From Montifringilla adamsi (taxonomy: Eukaryota > Chordata > Aves > Passeriformes > Passeridae): 64,000 nucleotides of DNA. Below the pieces are notes generated by a model that was not told the origin of the DNA, searched no databases, and saw nothing but the letters and a program-made list of their open reading frames with translations. A program made the translations under genes and the position numbers. Below, piece after piece: positions 20,142 through 32,768 of this stretch. Every line of letters starts with the position of its first letter. Within the stretch, counting starts at the first letter, position 1. The stretch covers positions 11,814,429 through 11,878,428 of the forward strand of contig JAGGNK010006892.1 of NCBI GenBank assembly GCA_017590115.1, read 5' to 3'.

Positions 20142-23100
20142 GTTCTGTTTGGTGTTAATGCCGTAGTTGTTGTTGTTGGTTTGCCTTGTTATACATGCTA
20201 GTAAAGAACTGTTATTCCTACTCCCATAAATTTGCCTGAAAGCCCCTTAATTTCAAAATTATAATAATTTGGAAGGGGGTCATATTTTTCCATTCCAAGG
20301 GGAGCTCCTGCCTTCCTTAGCAGACACCTGTCTTTCAAACCAAGACACTGTCCCATAAAATATTTGAGAAGTTAAAGATCAATATTTTTTCTGATGAGTG
20401 CCTGCAATGAGTTGAATTTGGATTGTTTGGGAACTGAGACAGTGTGCTCACTACCCAGCCAAAACCAATCCTATTTTGAACACTCCTAATTGACATTCAG
20501 AATAGGTAATTGGAAATTATCTAACAAAGAGATAGTGACTGGACCACTGAAAAAAACTCCATGATCTGCTAATAATAATTTGTGATAATTTGTGAAGATA
20601 TGATATAAAATAAAGTGATCTCCATAGCAGCCCACAGTCAGATTTCCTGTTTGGTATGTGTTTTGTTACATTGCTACAGTGAAACAGCCAAGCTAGAATA
20701 GCAGTAGCAGGAAATGTACAGATGCTTCTGTTTAGCATAGTTCTGTAGAGCTCACGAAATTATGCATCAGCTACAGGCAGCAGGAGATCACTCAATTATT
20801 TTTTCAGTGTTTTTCCAAATGTCTCAGAAAGAGGCTGCTAATATTTTGCAAGTTCCTTAGAGAATTAATCTCTGAGGTCTAGGTAGCTCCTCTGTTACTG
20901 CAAAGGAAATATTATATTATTGTGTCCCAGCAGTGCAGAGAGCAGTCAGCATCCCATCATTTCCTGTTGCTGTCACTTGCTGCAGAGAAGCGGCGCTGAC
21001 AGGTTACTGTAGAGAGCAGAGAGCTGTTGGTAAGCCTATTTGATTTTCAATTTTCTTGTACTACGCGCAGCGTAGCTGGGTACCCTGCACTCTCTTCTAT
21101 ATTGTGAATAATTCCAGTGAATTTCATAGATGAATTAAAACGTAAAGATCCATCTCAAAGGATGAGATGTAACTGAAGAAGGAATGTTTGCATTTGAGAA
21201 AGGAGGTTTTAGTGCATATGACTGTGGGATGTTGTGATCTGGAGGCTATTTTTTCACTGGCTGTTGATAAATATGTCTGCTGAGGCCACCAAAGGCATAA
21301 ACAGGTATTAACACCAGGAGAGGGCAGGAGACCAAACCACCCCTCTTTTTCCTGCTGAAAAAAGGGCACATCCCACCTTTATCTCTGCAGAAGATTTGAT
21401 TTCTGAACTGCATACTGCTGAGAATTGCTGAGAACATACGCATTCTACCCACTGCACTGTATGAGCCCTCTGAGCTTCATGTTTGCGCTGGAGATATTTT
21501 TCTTCCTGGTGGCTAAAACTCAGGTTACAGAGTCTAAGTACCAGCTTCACCATCTATGTCTACCATGCTTCACTTGGTGACCTGGGCTTTTGGTGAGCCC
21601 CCATACTTGGGAACCTCCTGGTGACCTCCTTTGTGCCAAAGGGGGCCTCTCTCAGTCCATGCTTGTTGTCTTGAAGACGCACTGCAGTTGCCTCTTAGGA
21701 GGTGCTGTTATGATGGATCACTGCTATTAATGTTTGCTTCTCTGCCCCATCTTTGGACTTATACTACTGCGCATTTTCTAGACTATAATCATGTCAGAAG
21801 GCTGATGTCATTGCAGGACAAAACAGTGGAAAAAATGGGGTCAAAATCAAAGCTTTTATTCCTGTATAAATATCTGAAATAACACAGGCACTCCTAAGTC
21901 TTAACAATGCATTTCTCTTTCCATGTGTTTCCTTTTCTTTTTAATAAAACATGCTCTGTTCCCAAATTCCTGCTTCTGTGATCAAAGTGTTAGAATTGGA
22001 TGAGCTACGTGTTAACCTCCTGAAAGATTAGTGATCCTCTAACACAGATTGTAATGGCTCATTAGTGTAAAAGGAAGGGTTGCTGGACTGGTGGGATATA
22101 AACATTATTCATACTCAAAAATAATATCTTGCTCTGAGTTCACTTGCTAGCTCCCTCTTGGCAAAAAGGGCAAAGTGCAGCCATTAAAAGGTAAAAACCG
22201 AGAAAACACAGACAAGTGCTTCTGACCTGAGCGATGTGCAGGCAAACTCATCACTGAAGGAGGTTAGGTTGTTTTACAGATCTGAGTGGGTGCAATTCTC
22301 TGGGATTAAGTAGAACTACTTGTCTTTACAGCAGCAGAGAATGTAACATCAAATGTTTAATGGTTTGATACACAGTTCAGAGAAAACAAGTCTATGTCCA
22401 TCAATTAACTTTATTGAATATTTGAACCATCTACATGTTTTCCGATGTCTCCAGCTCACATTGTGACAACAAAGGAAAACACCTGGAATATAAACAATGA
22501 GATCTAGTCTAAAACTGAAGCATTGGAGATAGGTTTGAATTTTAACTGTTTGCTTTGTCTGTTTCTTCTATGGGCATCCCCTGTGTACATCTGACTCGAG
22601 CCCCTTTGGCAGAGGTATGGGTGTAGCTGTTTTGATGCCTACATTGCCTGTAACCACTGATAAGCTAATCACCACTGACTATACATCAGGAGCTGGTGTA
22701 AAAGAGTTTGTTAAGCATTGCTCTCTGCTGAGAGCTGCCTGAGTTAACCTGGTTACTTCTCTGATATCACTGTTCGACTCTAGAGACACCCTTGTAACAT
22801 TTCCTTTGGCATTTTGGAGGAGGTACTTATATGTTTGACACCTCCTTTGACATTTTGAGGCAACTGGGGGAAAAAAGATGCCCTGCAGAGCTGAGCTGTG
22901 AGTGCCTCTGAAGTGGGAATAGGGTCGTGATATTGCCGTGCTAACAAGATGCACTTAAGAATGTTCATGTCTTGCAGGTACTCAGTAGTGTTACTTTAAT
23001 TTAAGTTGTAATTCATTCAGGAGTAATTAATTTTTTGGCTTACCAATATGCTTCAGTTTAGAAATGACTCATTTGGGTTTTACCTGCATTTGAACCACTG

Positions 23101-23272
23101 ATCTTGATTAAATAGTTCTTCCCTGATTTCTAGTGCAGTTATTCATTCAGGAAGAGTTTTGCCAATATCAGTAAGTATCTTAAAATGCTGTAATTCATTT
23201 TTAGTGTAGTCAATAATGGCAGATCATGATGAAGGATCAACAATTCTTTTTCTCTACCTCCCCCAGTGAATC

Positions 23273-23320
23273 TACAAATATGTACATACTCTCTTTAATA
23301 GAGTATGTACATACTTTGTA
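23273..23320. repeat. Strong inverted repeat, 14-20 bp arms
   Basis: tatgtacatactct (23279-23292) is matched exactly by its reverse complement at 23300-23313, with a 7-base loop (ctttaat). Allowing one extra C at 23314, pairing continues through tacaaa (23273-23278) and tttgta (23315-23320), giving 20-bp arms. The arms are AT-rich. It could form a cruciform or a short RNA hairpin. Confidence 0.9.
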
Positions 23321-24489
23321 GTGTGAATATTTACACTGAAAGAGGTTTTAGTTGAAAAATTAGTTCTAATTGACTGTACTGCCCCTTTATGTCTTTTGGT
23401 CTTCCACTGCAACTTTCAAGCATTTGTAGCTCTGGTTCATGTCTCTTCCTCAAGGTAGATTATAGATGCAGACAATAAATTACAGTGGGTTAAGAACATT
23501 TATTTAATCCCTAATGACTGATGTAATTGATGCAGCTGAGCAGTTTCAAAACAAATATATTTAACTCATGCAAAAAAGTCTTTCTGAAATATTTTTGTTT
23601 CTATCCTGTTCATTTCAAGGATCAGTAACAGCAGAGGTTGGAGGTAAATAACTGGTTCTAAATAAAAAAAAAAGAGTACATGATAGGGAAGAATGCTTTT
23701 TTGAAACGTTGCAGTAGGATACAGGATGATACATGAAGAGCCAGTGAAAGGAGGAGGCAATGCATTTATCTGACCAAATTCATATTTCTTGTGGTTTCTT
23801 ACACCTCAGGTGGCTGTTGAACCTTGTTTTGTAGTCAGTGGAGAGAAACAGGAGCTTCTGAGATTTAGCTTGTAGACATCTAGAATAGATCAGATGAACC
23901 AAACCTTAAAAAGCCCCCATTTTCTATTTATTTACAGGGAGATCCTTGAGTGACTAGTTTCAGGGCAGACATTACTGAGGTGTCCCACGACATGAGTTTT
24001 GATGTTACCTGGCTTAGTTTTAGAGCAGTGGCTCTGACAAAGGGAAGGTGCTCTGTTCCAAGTACACCCAAGTGGAACTGGTTCTGGTTCTTCATCGCCA
24101 TTATTAATTTAATATGCACACTGTGTTTGTGTCTGTTCCTTAAAAATTATCCTATTCTTGGGAGAGCTAAATTATCTGTTTCCTCTCCTTTTCTCTTTTT
24201 TACTATCATCCCCTGTGCTATCAATCCCTGCATGCTTTTTTTTTTTTTTCTTTTTCAAGGAGACTGAATCTATTTGTGTTTATTAAAGTCTCACCTGACA
24301 CATACAGCTGGTCTCCAAATGGAATTTCCACATATATTAAAATAATGATGATATTGTGTCTAAATTTATTTTCCAAAGATTTGTGTTCACTCCAAAACGT
24401 GAGCTATGTAGATAAAGAGAGCTTATGGCAGGTAGCTGAAATTAAATTTTTTTCGAAGAAGTTCAGAATCAGTTAAGGAACTGTAGCTC

Positions 24490-24860
24490 TTACCAGAATG
24501 GTGGAGACACTGCTGGAATTGATTGCTATGATGTTAGCCTAGGAGATCAAGCTGGCTGCACTGTGTAATTAATACATTGCCATGAATGCACTGGATGATA
24601 TCACTTAATAGGAGGAACTTGTGCTAACCATCATTATCAATACTGCTTTTTCAATTTCAGATTGTGGTTAACTGATTTGACATTAAATTCCCCTTTACTT
24701 TTGTCCTGCGCTGCAGAGATTAATTGTTTTGTGGCCAGAGATCAACAGAATATTGATCCACAAGTCAAATCTGTCTACCCACCTTTTACACGCTTTTTGC
24801 TTACTACATGGTGGAGTAAATTAAACTGATCTGCTACTGTAAGCTGCTATTTCAATATAA
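24490..24860. promoter_or_regulatory. Candidate conserved non-coding element
   Basis: Contains a TAATTAAT homeodomain-type site at 24566-24573, TTAATTG at 24720-24726 and an inverted pair GATCAA/TTGATC at 24740-24758, which resembles two TCF/LEF cores facing each other. No frame is open through it. Conservation across species was not tested, so this is a weak call. Confidence 0.22.
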
Positions 24861-26148
24861 ATCTCTCCTTTTATCTTAAGCTCTTTATCTCAGTTTTAAC
24901 AGTGAATTCTGCTCACTCAGTTACTCCTGTCTGTTCAGATTCACCAGTCTTAGGATCCTTCATGCCAGACAGTATCTGCTTCAGTAGGATTGGAATAATT
25001 TAGCAGCTTTGAAAATGCTACTGTCATTTATTCTAGGATTCAGCTGTCTTAGAAGGACCCAGGAAAGGCCACAGTAGTTTGCATGTATTGACAAACTATT
25101 GCTTGTGTTAGTGCTGACTTTTAATTTAACTGCAAAGATGAGAAAGTAAACATTATTTTGGAAATTTCAGTCAATAGAGATCATTGAGGATTTTTTTCCT
25201 TATTTAAAAAAGAATAAACCAAATGTTAATACTGGAATTCCAAATTAATCAAGAAAAGGCTAATGCTCTAAAAGGCTGGAATATCCTCAAAATGCTTTGA
25301 AGACAAAACTGGTCATTGTATGCACATATTTACCTAATTGAAATAGAGTGTTTCATAAGCAGAGGACCAAGGTGCATTAAAAAATGGCAGAAAAAAAGCT
25401 ATCCAACTTTATCCATCTTGGGAAAAATACAGGCTCCGTCTTTAAGTCAGAATAGTGACAATTCAAGAAAATTCAAACATGAATCCAGAAAGATCCAGTC
25501 TGTGTGTCTTATGTTTTGCCAAGGACGTTTGTGAAACCAGGCCTGCCCCTACTTAGAGAGGAACTTGTGAATAAATCCAAAACACTCTTTTACCAATGAC
25601 AAATGTCACTTAAGAATCAACGTAATTCTGTGAGTTGTGCACCCATATTCCTTTGCAATTACTCCAAGAAATGCTTGGAAATAAAATTTAGTATTTTGTT
25701 GAGAACTGTGAAGTACATAAATTATAAGCAAGTCCAAATTCAGTCATTAAATAACCACAACCACCCATCTAGAAAGATGCAGGTAAATTGAAGACAGTTT
25801 CTGCTGTAGACCATATACAGTGTACAGTGGAAGGGAATGAAACACCAGCGCCCACTTGTTTTAGTAGGGATGTGCCTGACTTGCCCATCCAGAATCTGAG
25901 TTGCAGGCCCAAGTGTTCATATAAGAAAATCAGTGATATGAAAGGGGACTTGGTTCTTTAGAAGTGTATCAATGTCATAAAATTTAGAAGTTTATAAACT
26001 CTGAAGCACGATGTCTATTTTAAGAGCTTGACCTATGATTATATATCAAAATGGCCTGTAATATGGCAGATAACAATCACTAACCCCACTCTTTTTTGCT
26101 AAACATTGATTCTGTATGAAAAAGTGTGATGGAGGGATAGTGGTGTTG

Positions 26149-26189
26149 TTTATCAGTGCTCAGTCTTAGCAAGACTGAGCGCTGATAAG
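26149..26189. repeat. Near-perfect fold-back hairpin with 3-base loop
   Basis: tatcagtgctcagtctt (26151-26167), loop agc, then aagactgagcgctgata (26171-26187). All 17 positions pair, one as G-U. Pairing extends two more positions outward (t-a, t-g). A loop this short suggests a snap-back replication event more than a processed RNA gene. Confidence 0.92.
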
Positions 26190-26879
26190 ATTTTGCAGAT
26201 GTTACACCAATTAGAATTGTAAAAAATGGATTTGCTGCTGATTTTGAGTGCAGACATTATTATCAAAGCCTTTTAAAATATTTAGCAGCACAGATTAGAG
26301 ATGAAAATCCTGGGTTTATAATGGTTTCTGGGTTCCATAATTCTGCACTAAGTGTTTTGCATATATACTTTCAGTCAGGTAGGTCAAAATATTCCACTGG
26401 TACTGAAGTATTCTGGAGTTGTTATAAGAAAAGAGTTAGTAAGCAAAAAAGATTTGACCAATGTTTGAATACAGTAACATTTTGAAATTTGTTAATGGTT
26501 TTAGAAATCTTGAACAATTATTATTTTGATATTCTTTCTAGCAGTGTCTGTGCCTTTATGAGTGGAAAAATGAGTAATTTCTCTGCCTCATTTAGTTAGC
26601 AAGCATCAGTAGCTGTCTCTCCCTTCACTCTGAATCAAAGTTTTTTTTTGCAGATAGAAGATAAAGAGTTTATTCCCCTGCAAAAATAAGAAAACTTTTG
26701 AAGCTCTTTAGTGCACTTCTATAATGAACAAAAGTTTTAAATTTTTTAATATTGTCAAGTCTTGTGATTTTTGTAAATTTTAGGGGGAGTTAATCATAAT
26801 AAGCTTTAATATTCTCTTTGGATTTTGAGATCTGGGACTTTGGAACTTATATGAAAATCCTGGCTTATACCAAAAGAAG

Positions 26880-26960
26880 TTTTGTTTTGGTTTTGATTTT
26901 GTTTTGTTTTTGTGTTTGTTTTTCTTTTGTTTTTGTTTTTGGTTTTGTTTTTTTTCCCTT
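26880..26960. repeat. TTTTG-rich low-complexity tract
   Basis: Irregular repeats of gtttt/gttttt on the plus strand, about 80 bases. The Lys/Gln-rich minus-strand frame at 26780-26992 is its translation and not a gene. Confidence 0.88.
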
Positions 26961-29900
26961 TTCTTTTCCTGGGGGTTTAAAGTGTGATCCATAGCAATTC
27001 CGTGTTGCTCAAAAAGAAATTAAAAGCACTCTCTTCACTTTTATTTCGTGCTGTTTGGTCACAAGAGGGGAAGAACAGAAAGCAGAGCTGAACTTGATTA
27101 TTTAAGAACAAATACTAACTTTCAACATGTTCAGTCAGAAAATAACTCTTTCACTCTGACTTCTCTGTGGCATCTCTCTGGTGGACAACACAGGTATCTT
27201 CTATAGGAGGTAAAAATAACACCATAGGAAAAATCTAGTCTTGAGGTCTGAGATTCTCAGGGAATCTCACTGAGGTCACTAGGGAAGCTCACCAGAAAGG
27301 CCGTGGCTAGTGAAACCATTGAACACCAGAAGGTACACACACTTCCTGGAAGATATGTAAAGAGGGCACTGACCAGAGCAGGCAGATCTATGCTGACTAG
27401 CAACAGCAGTACTTTAGGATAGTGTCTTTTCTATAAAGTCAGTTTACACATGTAGGATGGTTGCAGTAGTGTTGTACTTCCCCAGCACCAACAAGTGCTA
27501 CTTCTAGTAACTTTGTTTTCCTACAAAACTGTAGGCAGAAGGAAGGGACACTATGCCATCTCAGTGACATTTTTAGAATCATTAACATTTCAACTTGAAA
27601 TTCTCCGTATCTGAAGAGAGGCTCAGTTGCTGAAATAAAAGTGTCCACTACACTGATTAGAAACTGAAAGGATTTGCTTGATGTCTCTGATGTTAATGCT
27701 TGCTGAAATGAAAAGGAAAAAAAAAATGCTCAAAGGCCCAGACGTAATGTACCTGACTTCCTCAGACCTATCAAAGAGTTAGCATCAATAACCTAGTAAT
27801 GGCTGCTTTATAGTTTGAATTTTCTGACCCAGTGTTTTCAAAAGGCTAATAAAAATCCACACTGCTGAGACAAAATTTTAGGTTGGAATGACTATAAAAA
27901 TAAAATAGTAATGATAGAGCAATTTGTCTTGGTCTAGGAGAGGTAGTTAAACCTGTAACTGTGCCAGTCTTGAAGACCAAGCTGGAAAAAAATGAGTTGC
28001 ATGTTTTCATGTGCATAGCTAAACATACTAAAAAACAAGGATTGCATAGGAATGAATTTTTTAAAAATGCTTTTTTAAAATCTCTGCTTTCTTTTGCTCT
28101 ACAAGAGGGTCTTAAACACTATCAAAGTCTAGATTGTTGAAAACAGGCATTTAAAAGGTGTTGACTGCAATGTCCTTTTGAGTGTAATGTCAACCTTCAC
28201 TTAGGCTACATTTTAGGCTTTAGATATGCAAATAATTGTTCAACTATTTAATTTTTATGCATGCATCAGCCTTCATGGAACTGGAAGTAGAATTCAGAAA
28301 ATTTAAACTCTGTTTAAAAAGAGGAGAGTTTGGGCCTATAAGAATGTGATAACTTACTCACTTGAGCCATAGAATCATTGTTAACATTAATTTAATTTCT
28401 GAACCTGCTTCAAGTTTCTGTAGTATTGACAACAACTCTTATGGAAGGGAAATAAATTATATTGGTTGTACTGCAGCTTAAATAATTTGTATTTTGCCAC
28501 TTGAATTTTTGGGCAATACATACACACAAGTGTAAATGTCATCTGGTAGAAAAGGATTTAACTCTCTCAGATATAATAAACACTTATGTTCTCTTTCTGT
28601 CTGAAGCTTAAAAAAAACTCCCATCTAGAAAACAGACTGCAGGAAAATAGTAGGTTAAATTATGCACAGTTTTTGGAAAACAAGCTTCTGCAGCTCTTAT
28701 GTCAGATAATGCCATCAGCACCTCTGGAGATTGCACCTACCTTTCAAGTTATAAAATATCACAGTGGGACTCCTTTGGATCTCCCTGGACACACAGAAGA
28801 TATACCAAAATTTGAATTATCAGAAATCATATCTTCAGCAATAACAATGTAGGTTTTGAAGACTGTGGTGTCTCTGAGTTATTGTCCCCCATTCTACATT
28901 CAGAAGCCAGGTCACATACTGCCAGCTCACCTTCTTGTTTCCTTCTCTGTTTGGGATTACATCCAAAAGATTTATTTTCCCTTCGTAAATGTAGTCCATG
29001 GAATACTCAAGTGCCCTTCTTCACACAGGACAAATAATGTGAAGTAATGGGAAGAGAAATCCTTTAACCCTTCCTTTTACAAAGCAGATTATTTTCCTTC
29101 TTGTTGAACAATCTTTTATATGTATAAACCACATTTATCACACCATTTATTATGGTGAAACTGAGAAGTGATGTCTGCCTTTGCAAGGCCAGAATTTGTG
29201 GTGCAGCCAAGTTTCTTCTGCTAGTCTATTTTCCTCACCATTTTTCTAGGTGACTTCTCTCAAATACTGCCAAGAGTTACATTCTTCATTTTCTTAGCTT
29301 GTCTAGCTTTTAAATTTCCATTATGTTAGTTGGCTGTTTTGTCCATTTTTTTTTTCCTAGCTTGTAATCTCGGTATATAAGGAAATTTCATTTAGATTTA
29401 TACACTTCATCGAGGCCAAGGCTTTGCATGCCAGTTTTTTTTTGTTTTTTTTTTTTTGGTGACACTATAGTAGAAATAAAACCCCCCAGTCATAATGAAA
29501 GATTACAGAACACAAGTGTTCTTTCTTAAAGTTGTGCCATGTGGGATTTAGTCACAGTTAGTAAGTATTATGTATATTCCACTGTCTTTTATGTGCCTTT
29601 TGTCAGCTCTATTAAGTAGACAAGGTCCCTTGTTAACTGGTAGCCAAGGTCATCCTATACTGAATGACAAAATAAACTTGAATATCAAATAGGCTGGAAA
29701 CATTGGAAAATGTCCTTTGAGAATGACAAGATCTGTTACAATAGGCTACATTTCTGGTTTGATTTTATTTCAGTGAAGTTATGTCTAATCAGTGGCACAG
29801 CACATAAAATGAAAACTGTCTAAGATGCTAATTGTAACTTATTTAGAAATATTCAGAAATAATTTAGCCCAAACCTCCCTTCCATTTTTTTGTTTGTTTT

Positions 29901-30190
29901 GCTTTCCCCTCCAATGATTAACTCACATTTTCATCACCCCTTTCTTCACCCCATAAAGAAAATTTGAAAATAGCTCTTGGTGAGTTATGGGCTTCTGGCA
30001 TGAAAAAAATTGGTCTCTGACATTAGTATGCACAGGGAGAAAGACATGCTGAGAAGCTGCATTTGAGCTATAAGACCAGTGGTATTTTTCAGTCATTCTG
30101 TGATGCCCATAAGGGGATTGCTTTTCCACAAATTCAGCTGAGTTCACCTGACTCTGCTTCAGTAAGCCATCGGCAGCTCTAATGTTTGGG

Positions 30191-30220
30191 GGTTTTTTGC
30201 CCCCCCCCCCCACCCCCCCC
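30191..30220. repeat. Poly-C tract (G-run on the minus strand)
   Basis: C12, A, C8 at 30200-30220, preceded by a short G run and T6. The minus strand therefore carries uninterrupted G runs able to form a G-quadruplex. Homopolymer length is prone to sequencing error. Confidence 0.9.
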
Positions 30221-30484
30221 AAAAGAAAACCTAAAAGATGAAAAAAAAAGGTAGACCAGTAAGAAGATATTTTGAAATGAATGTTAAAATGTTATATATT
30301 CAACAGTCAAAAATATGTGGTTTTCATTGAGGTCACTGCTTGCATGATTTGTTTAATTGTGAAACTGTACTAGAGAAAGGACTCAGTTAATTCTTACATT
30401 GGTTGACATTTTTACCTAGTTTGAGATTGGAAAGACTTTTTCTTTGCTTTGTTTCCCTAAGAACTTAGAAAAAGCTTTATGCTT

Positions 30485-30487
<3 letters not shown>

Positions 30488-30515
<28 letters not shown>

Positions 30516-30600
30516 CAAAAAAAACCCCAAAACCAACAAACTCTCAAAAAAAGAAAAAAAGCCCAAACCCAAAAACTAAAAACAGAAAACCCAGCTTTTT
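30488..30600. repeat. A28 run followed by A/C-rich tract
   Basis: 28 consecutive A at 30488-30515, then A-rich sequence with CCCC/CCAAC interruptions to about 30600. No LINE 3' end or spliced-gene sequence lies upstream, so I do not read it as the tail of a processed pseudogene. Confidence 0.85.
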
Positions 30601-32618
30601 TTGACAAAAAAATCCAAAATTTATTCTCCTCCTTTCTCTGTATGATCACATAGGATCTGGATGCTTCAGAGGGCCTGTTCTTTCTGCTGCCCTTATGAGT
30701 TCCTGTGGTACTTTTATTTGTATGTTATTTTAGATGGAGAGCTTAAATGACCTCAGTGTTGTACAGATGATCTCAAGAAGGAGCTGGACTTTCCCAGAAA
30801 TGTTGAGGTGAGGGCTCTTCCCTTGGCAGAGCTTTACTTTGGGGCCCCCAATTCGTAGTATAAATGCAATGGGGTTGATACTTTTCACATTAAATTAATG
30901 AATACGAAATCCTCCTGTTGCACCTTTCCTTTCATTTTGTGGTTACTGAGTTTAGCTTTGGAACAATTTATGGGTGAAGGATGCCTGATACAGAAAACAG
31001 GCATCTTTTTATTCTGCAGCTGTGGCTGCAAATTGGAATTTATAGTGTCTGTAAATTGGTAAAAGAGAAATGGAAACCAGGTTCCTCTCTATTATTTTCA
31101 TTCTCTCAGTAGGCCAGTTAGTTGTCAAAGGCTAGCGAAACTGCAGTCCTTTCTTCCAGGAAATAGGTAGGCCTAACTCCTTTAGAAGAAGCCTTGGGGA
31201 AAACAAACAAACATTTTTTTTTCAGTAGTAACTCAACCTTAAGGAGCAATATTTTGTCATACATCTGCTCTTGCTGGTGTCAAGAACTGGTGATTCTCAG
31301 CATGCATGTTGAAAAAAGTGTGACTCCTGTGTTTCCAGCCTCTGCTCATAATCAATGTGCTGTATGATCTCTCAGTTTTGCTTTCATTGTAGGAGGTTAC
31401 AGGGGTAGAGAGAGCAAAGTGTTGTGCGGTGTGTCTGTCAAGGTAATTCAAGGACCAAACAAGCAAGCCAGGAAATTATTTGAAGCACTGGGACATTGCT
31501 TTGCTCTTAGGTAAGTAGAGAGGGCTGGTGCTAAGCGCTGTTGGGTTGAGCTGCTTGGACTTGCTGGCTTCACAGTCTGAGCCAATGCCCAGAACTTTTC
31601 AGATGGGCACTAGATCCAGCTGGCCACTGACCTCTGGGAGTAGCTCACCAACAAGCAAGCTACTGGCTTTCCTCATCCCCCTGCATGAGCATCATGAATG
31701 ATCATCACATTATCCACTCCTGAGTCTGCCTGGTCCTTCAGAGTGAGTAATAACTTCACCAGTGCAATGCAATTCAGCATCAGAGGAATCTTGTCTTGTT
31801 GGCTTGTTTAGATTTCTTATAGGAAGAACCATGATTTCTTCTGACTTTGGAAGAAAACAGCACTGCAGATTCTACTGAAATTTAAATGATTGAAAAAGGA
31901 GTTGTGTTTTGAATGTTTGGAAGCCTTTGCAAATATGCATCTTTAAACAAAGCACTACAGGCAACTGTTGCACTGCATGGGCAGTACCTCAGTGGGAAGA
32001 GCAATTCCTTAATTTTTTATACTACTCCACTTTAATGAAAAATCAGCCTGTCACTGGTGTCTTTTGGAAAATTCAATATAGTGAGTTTTAAGGCCTTGTT
32101 TCCTGTCTTAGCAGGGGTACACTGATGAGTTTCTACATGGTATCAATTATCGCATAGAGGTGAAAAAATCCTAAGTACTGAAGACAAACATTATATTGCT
32201 TTTCATAAATATTTATTTTCATGGCTGAGAAAATAAAATGAAGATACTCCATGTGAATCTGAGGCAGAGTATGTAATTCCTACACTCAGTCATGTGCAAA
32301 GCAAGGCAATGACAAAGCATCATTCTTTATTAAACTTTTGCTTTCCACCACTCAAGGCTAAAAGCAAATTTTAAATTTATTTGTAAACAAGCTTGTTAGG
32401 GTGTACATTCAGTACATCTGTTGCTTCACTTTTGCCTTCATTAGTTCATTTTTCTGGCCAACTTAAAAAGAAGAGGTCTAGTCAAGCCTCTGGACATTTA
32501 GTGATAGCTGCATGACTTTTAGACAGTTCCTTTTTTCTTAGTGTCCTCTCTGTTCATCCTCTACTATACACCTGTACTCAAAAAAAATAATAATCTATAA
32601 ATCAACAGATTTTGTGAA

Positions 32619-32768
32619 CTTTCCATTCCTGGCAGTGTTCAAGGCTGGATGAGGCTCTGAGTAACCTTGTCTTGTGAAAGGTTCCCTTCCCACGGCAAGA
32701 GGGCTGGAACCAGATGATATTAAGGGTCCCTTCCAAGCCAAACCATTCTATGATACTATGATTCTATG
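32619..32768 (+). mobile_element. CR1 LINE, 3'-end fragment
   Basis: Clear CR1 terminus: 'ttcctggcagtgttcaaggc', 'tggatgaggctctgagtaac', 'ggtcccttccaagccaaacc', then the repeated octamer 'attctatgatactatgattctatg' (32744-32768). It is 150 bases, 5'-truncated. The preserved octamer repeat and low divergence suggest it is younger than the copy at 3211. Confidence 0.95.

Larger units (their letters stand above)
19210..20347 (+). mobile_element. Probable solo LTR of an endogenous retrovirus
   Basis: The ends are an exact 8-bp inverted pair, tgtcttgg (19210-19217) and ccaagaca (20340-20347), with the TG...CA termini expected of an LTR. The 3' third ('gttatacatgctagtaaagaa', 'cctgccttccttagcagaca', 'gtctttcaaaccaagaca') matches, from memory, a repeat abundant in songbird genomes. 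'agtaaa' near 20202 could be the polyadenylation signal, which sets the plus orientation. Neither flank shows a primer-binding site or polypurine tract, so this looks like a solo LTR. I could not find a clean target-site duplication (ctatg before, ctgtc after). Inside are two T runs (23 and 17), GT/GTT-rich sequence and a CpG-dense end. The 208-codon frame at 19458-20084 is a by-product and not a gene. No viral protein is encoded. Confidence 0.75.
20348..32618. other. Long unique AT-rich stretch, no gene recognised
   Basis: About 12 kb without a recognisable transposon or gene. Frames stay below about 105 codons and none shows a known domain. Contents worth naming are listed separately: inverted repeats at 23273-23320 and 26149-26189, the TTTTG-rich block at 26880, the poly-C tract at 30200 and the poly-A/A-C tract at 30488. 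A good splice-donor-like site (tag/gtaagt) is at 31508-31516 and a weaker one at about 21029, with no exon that I can define. The texture suits a long intron or intergenic DNA with scattered enhancers. Confidence 0.5.

Noticed and set aside
23273..23320. MicroRNA precursor or rho-independent terminator
   Set aside because: 48 bases is too short for a pre-microRNA, and bacterial-type terminators do not apply to this genome.
26149..26189. MicroRNA precursor
   Set aside because: A 3-base loop and ~40-base total length do not suit a Drosha/Dicer substrate.
28586..28852. 88-codon open frame as a possible small gene
   Set aside because: No known domain, no splice or promoter support, and length is expected by chance.
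30488..30515. Poly-A tail of a processed pseudogene
   Set aside because: No exon-joined coding sequence or target-site duplication upstream, and the run continues into A/C-rich low complexity.
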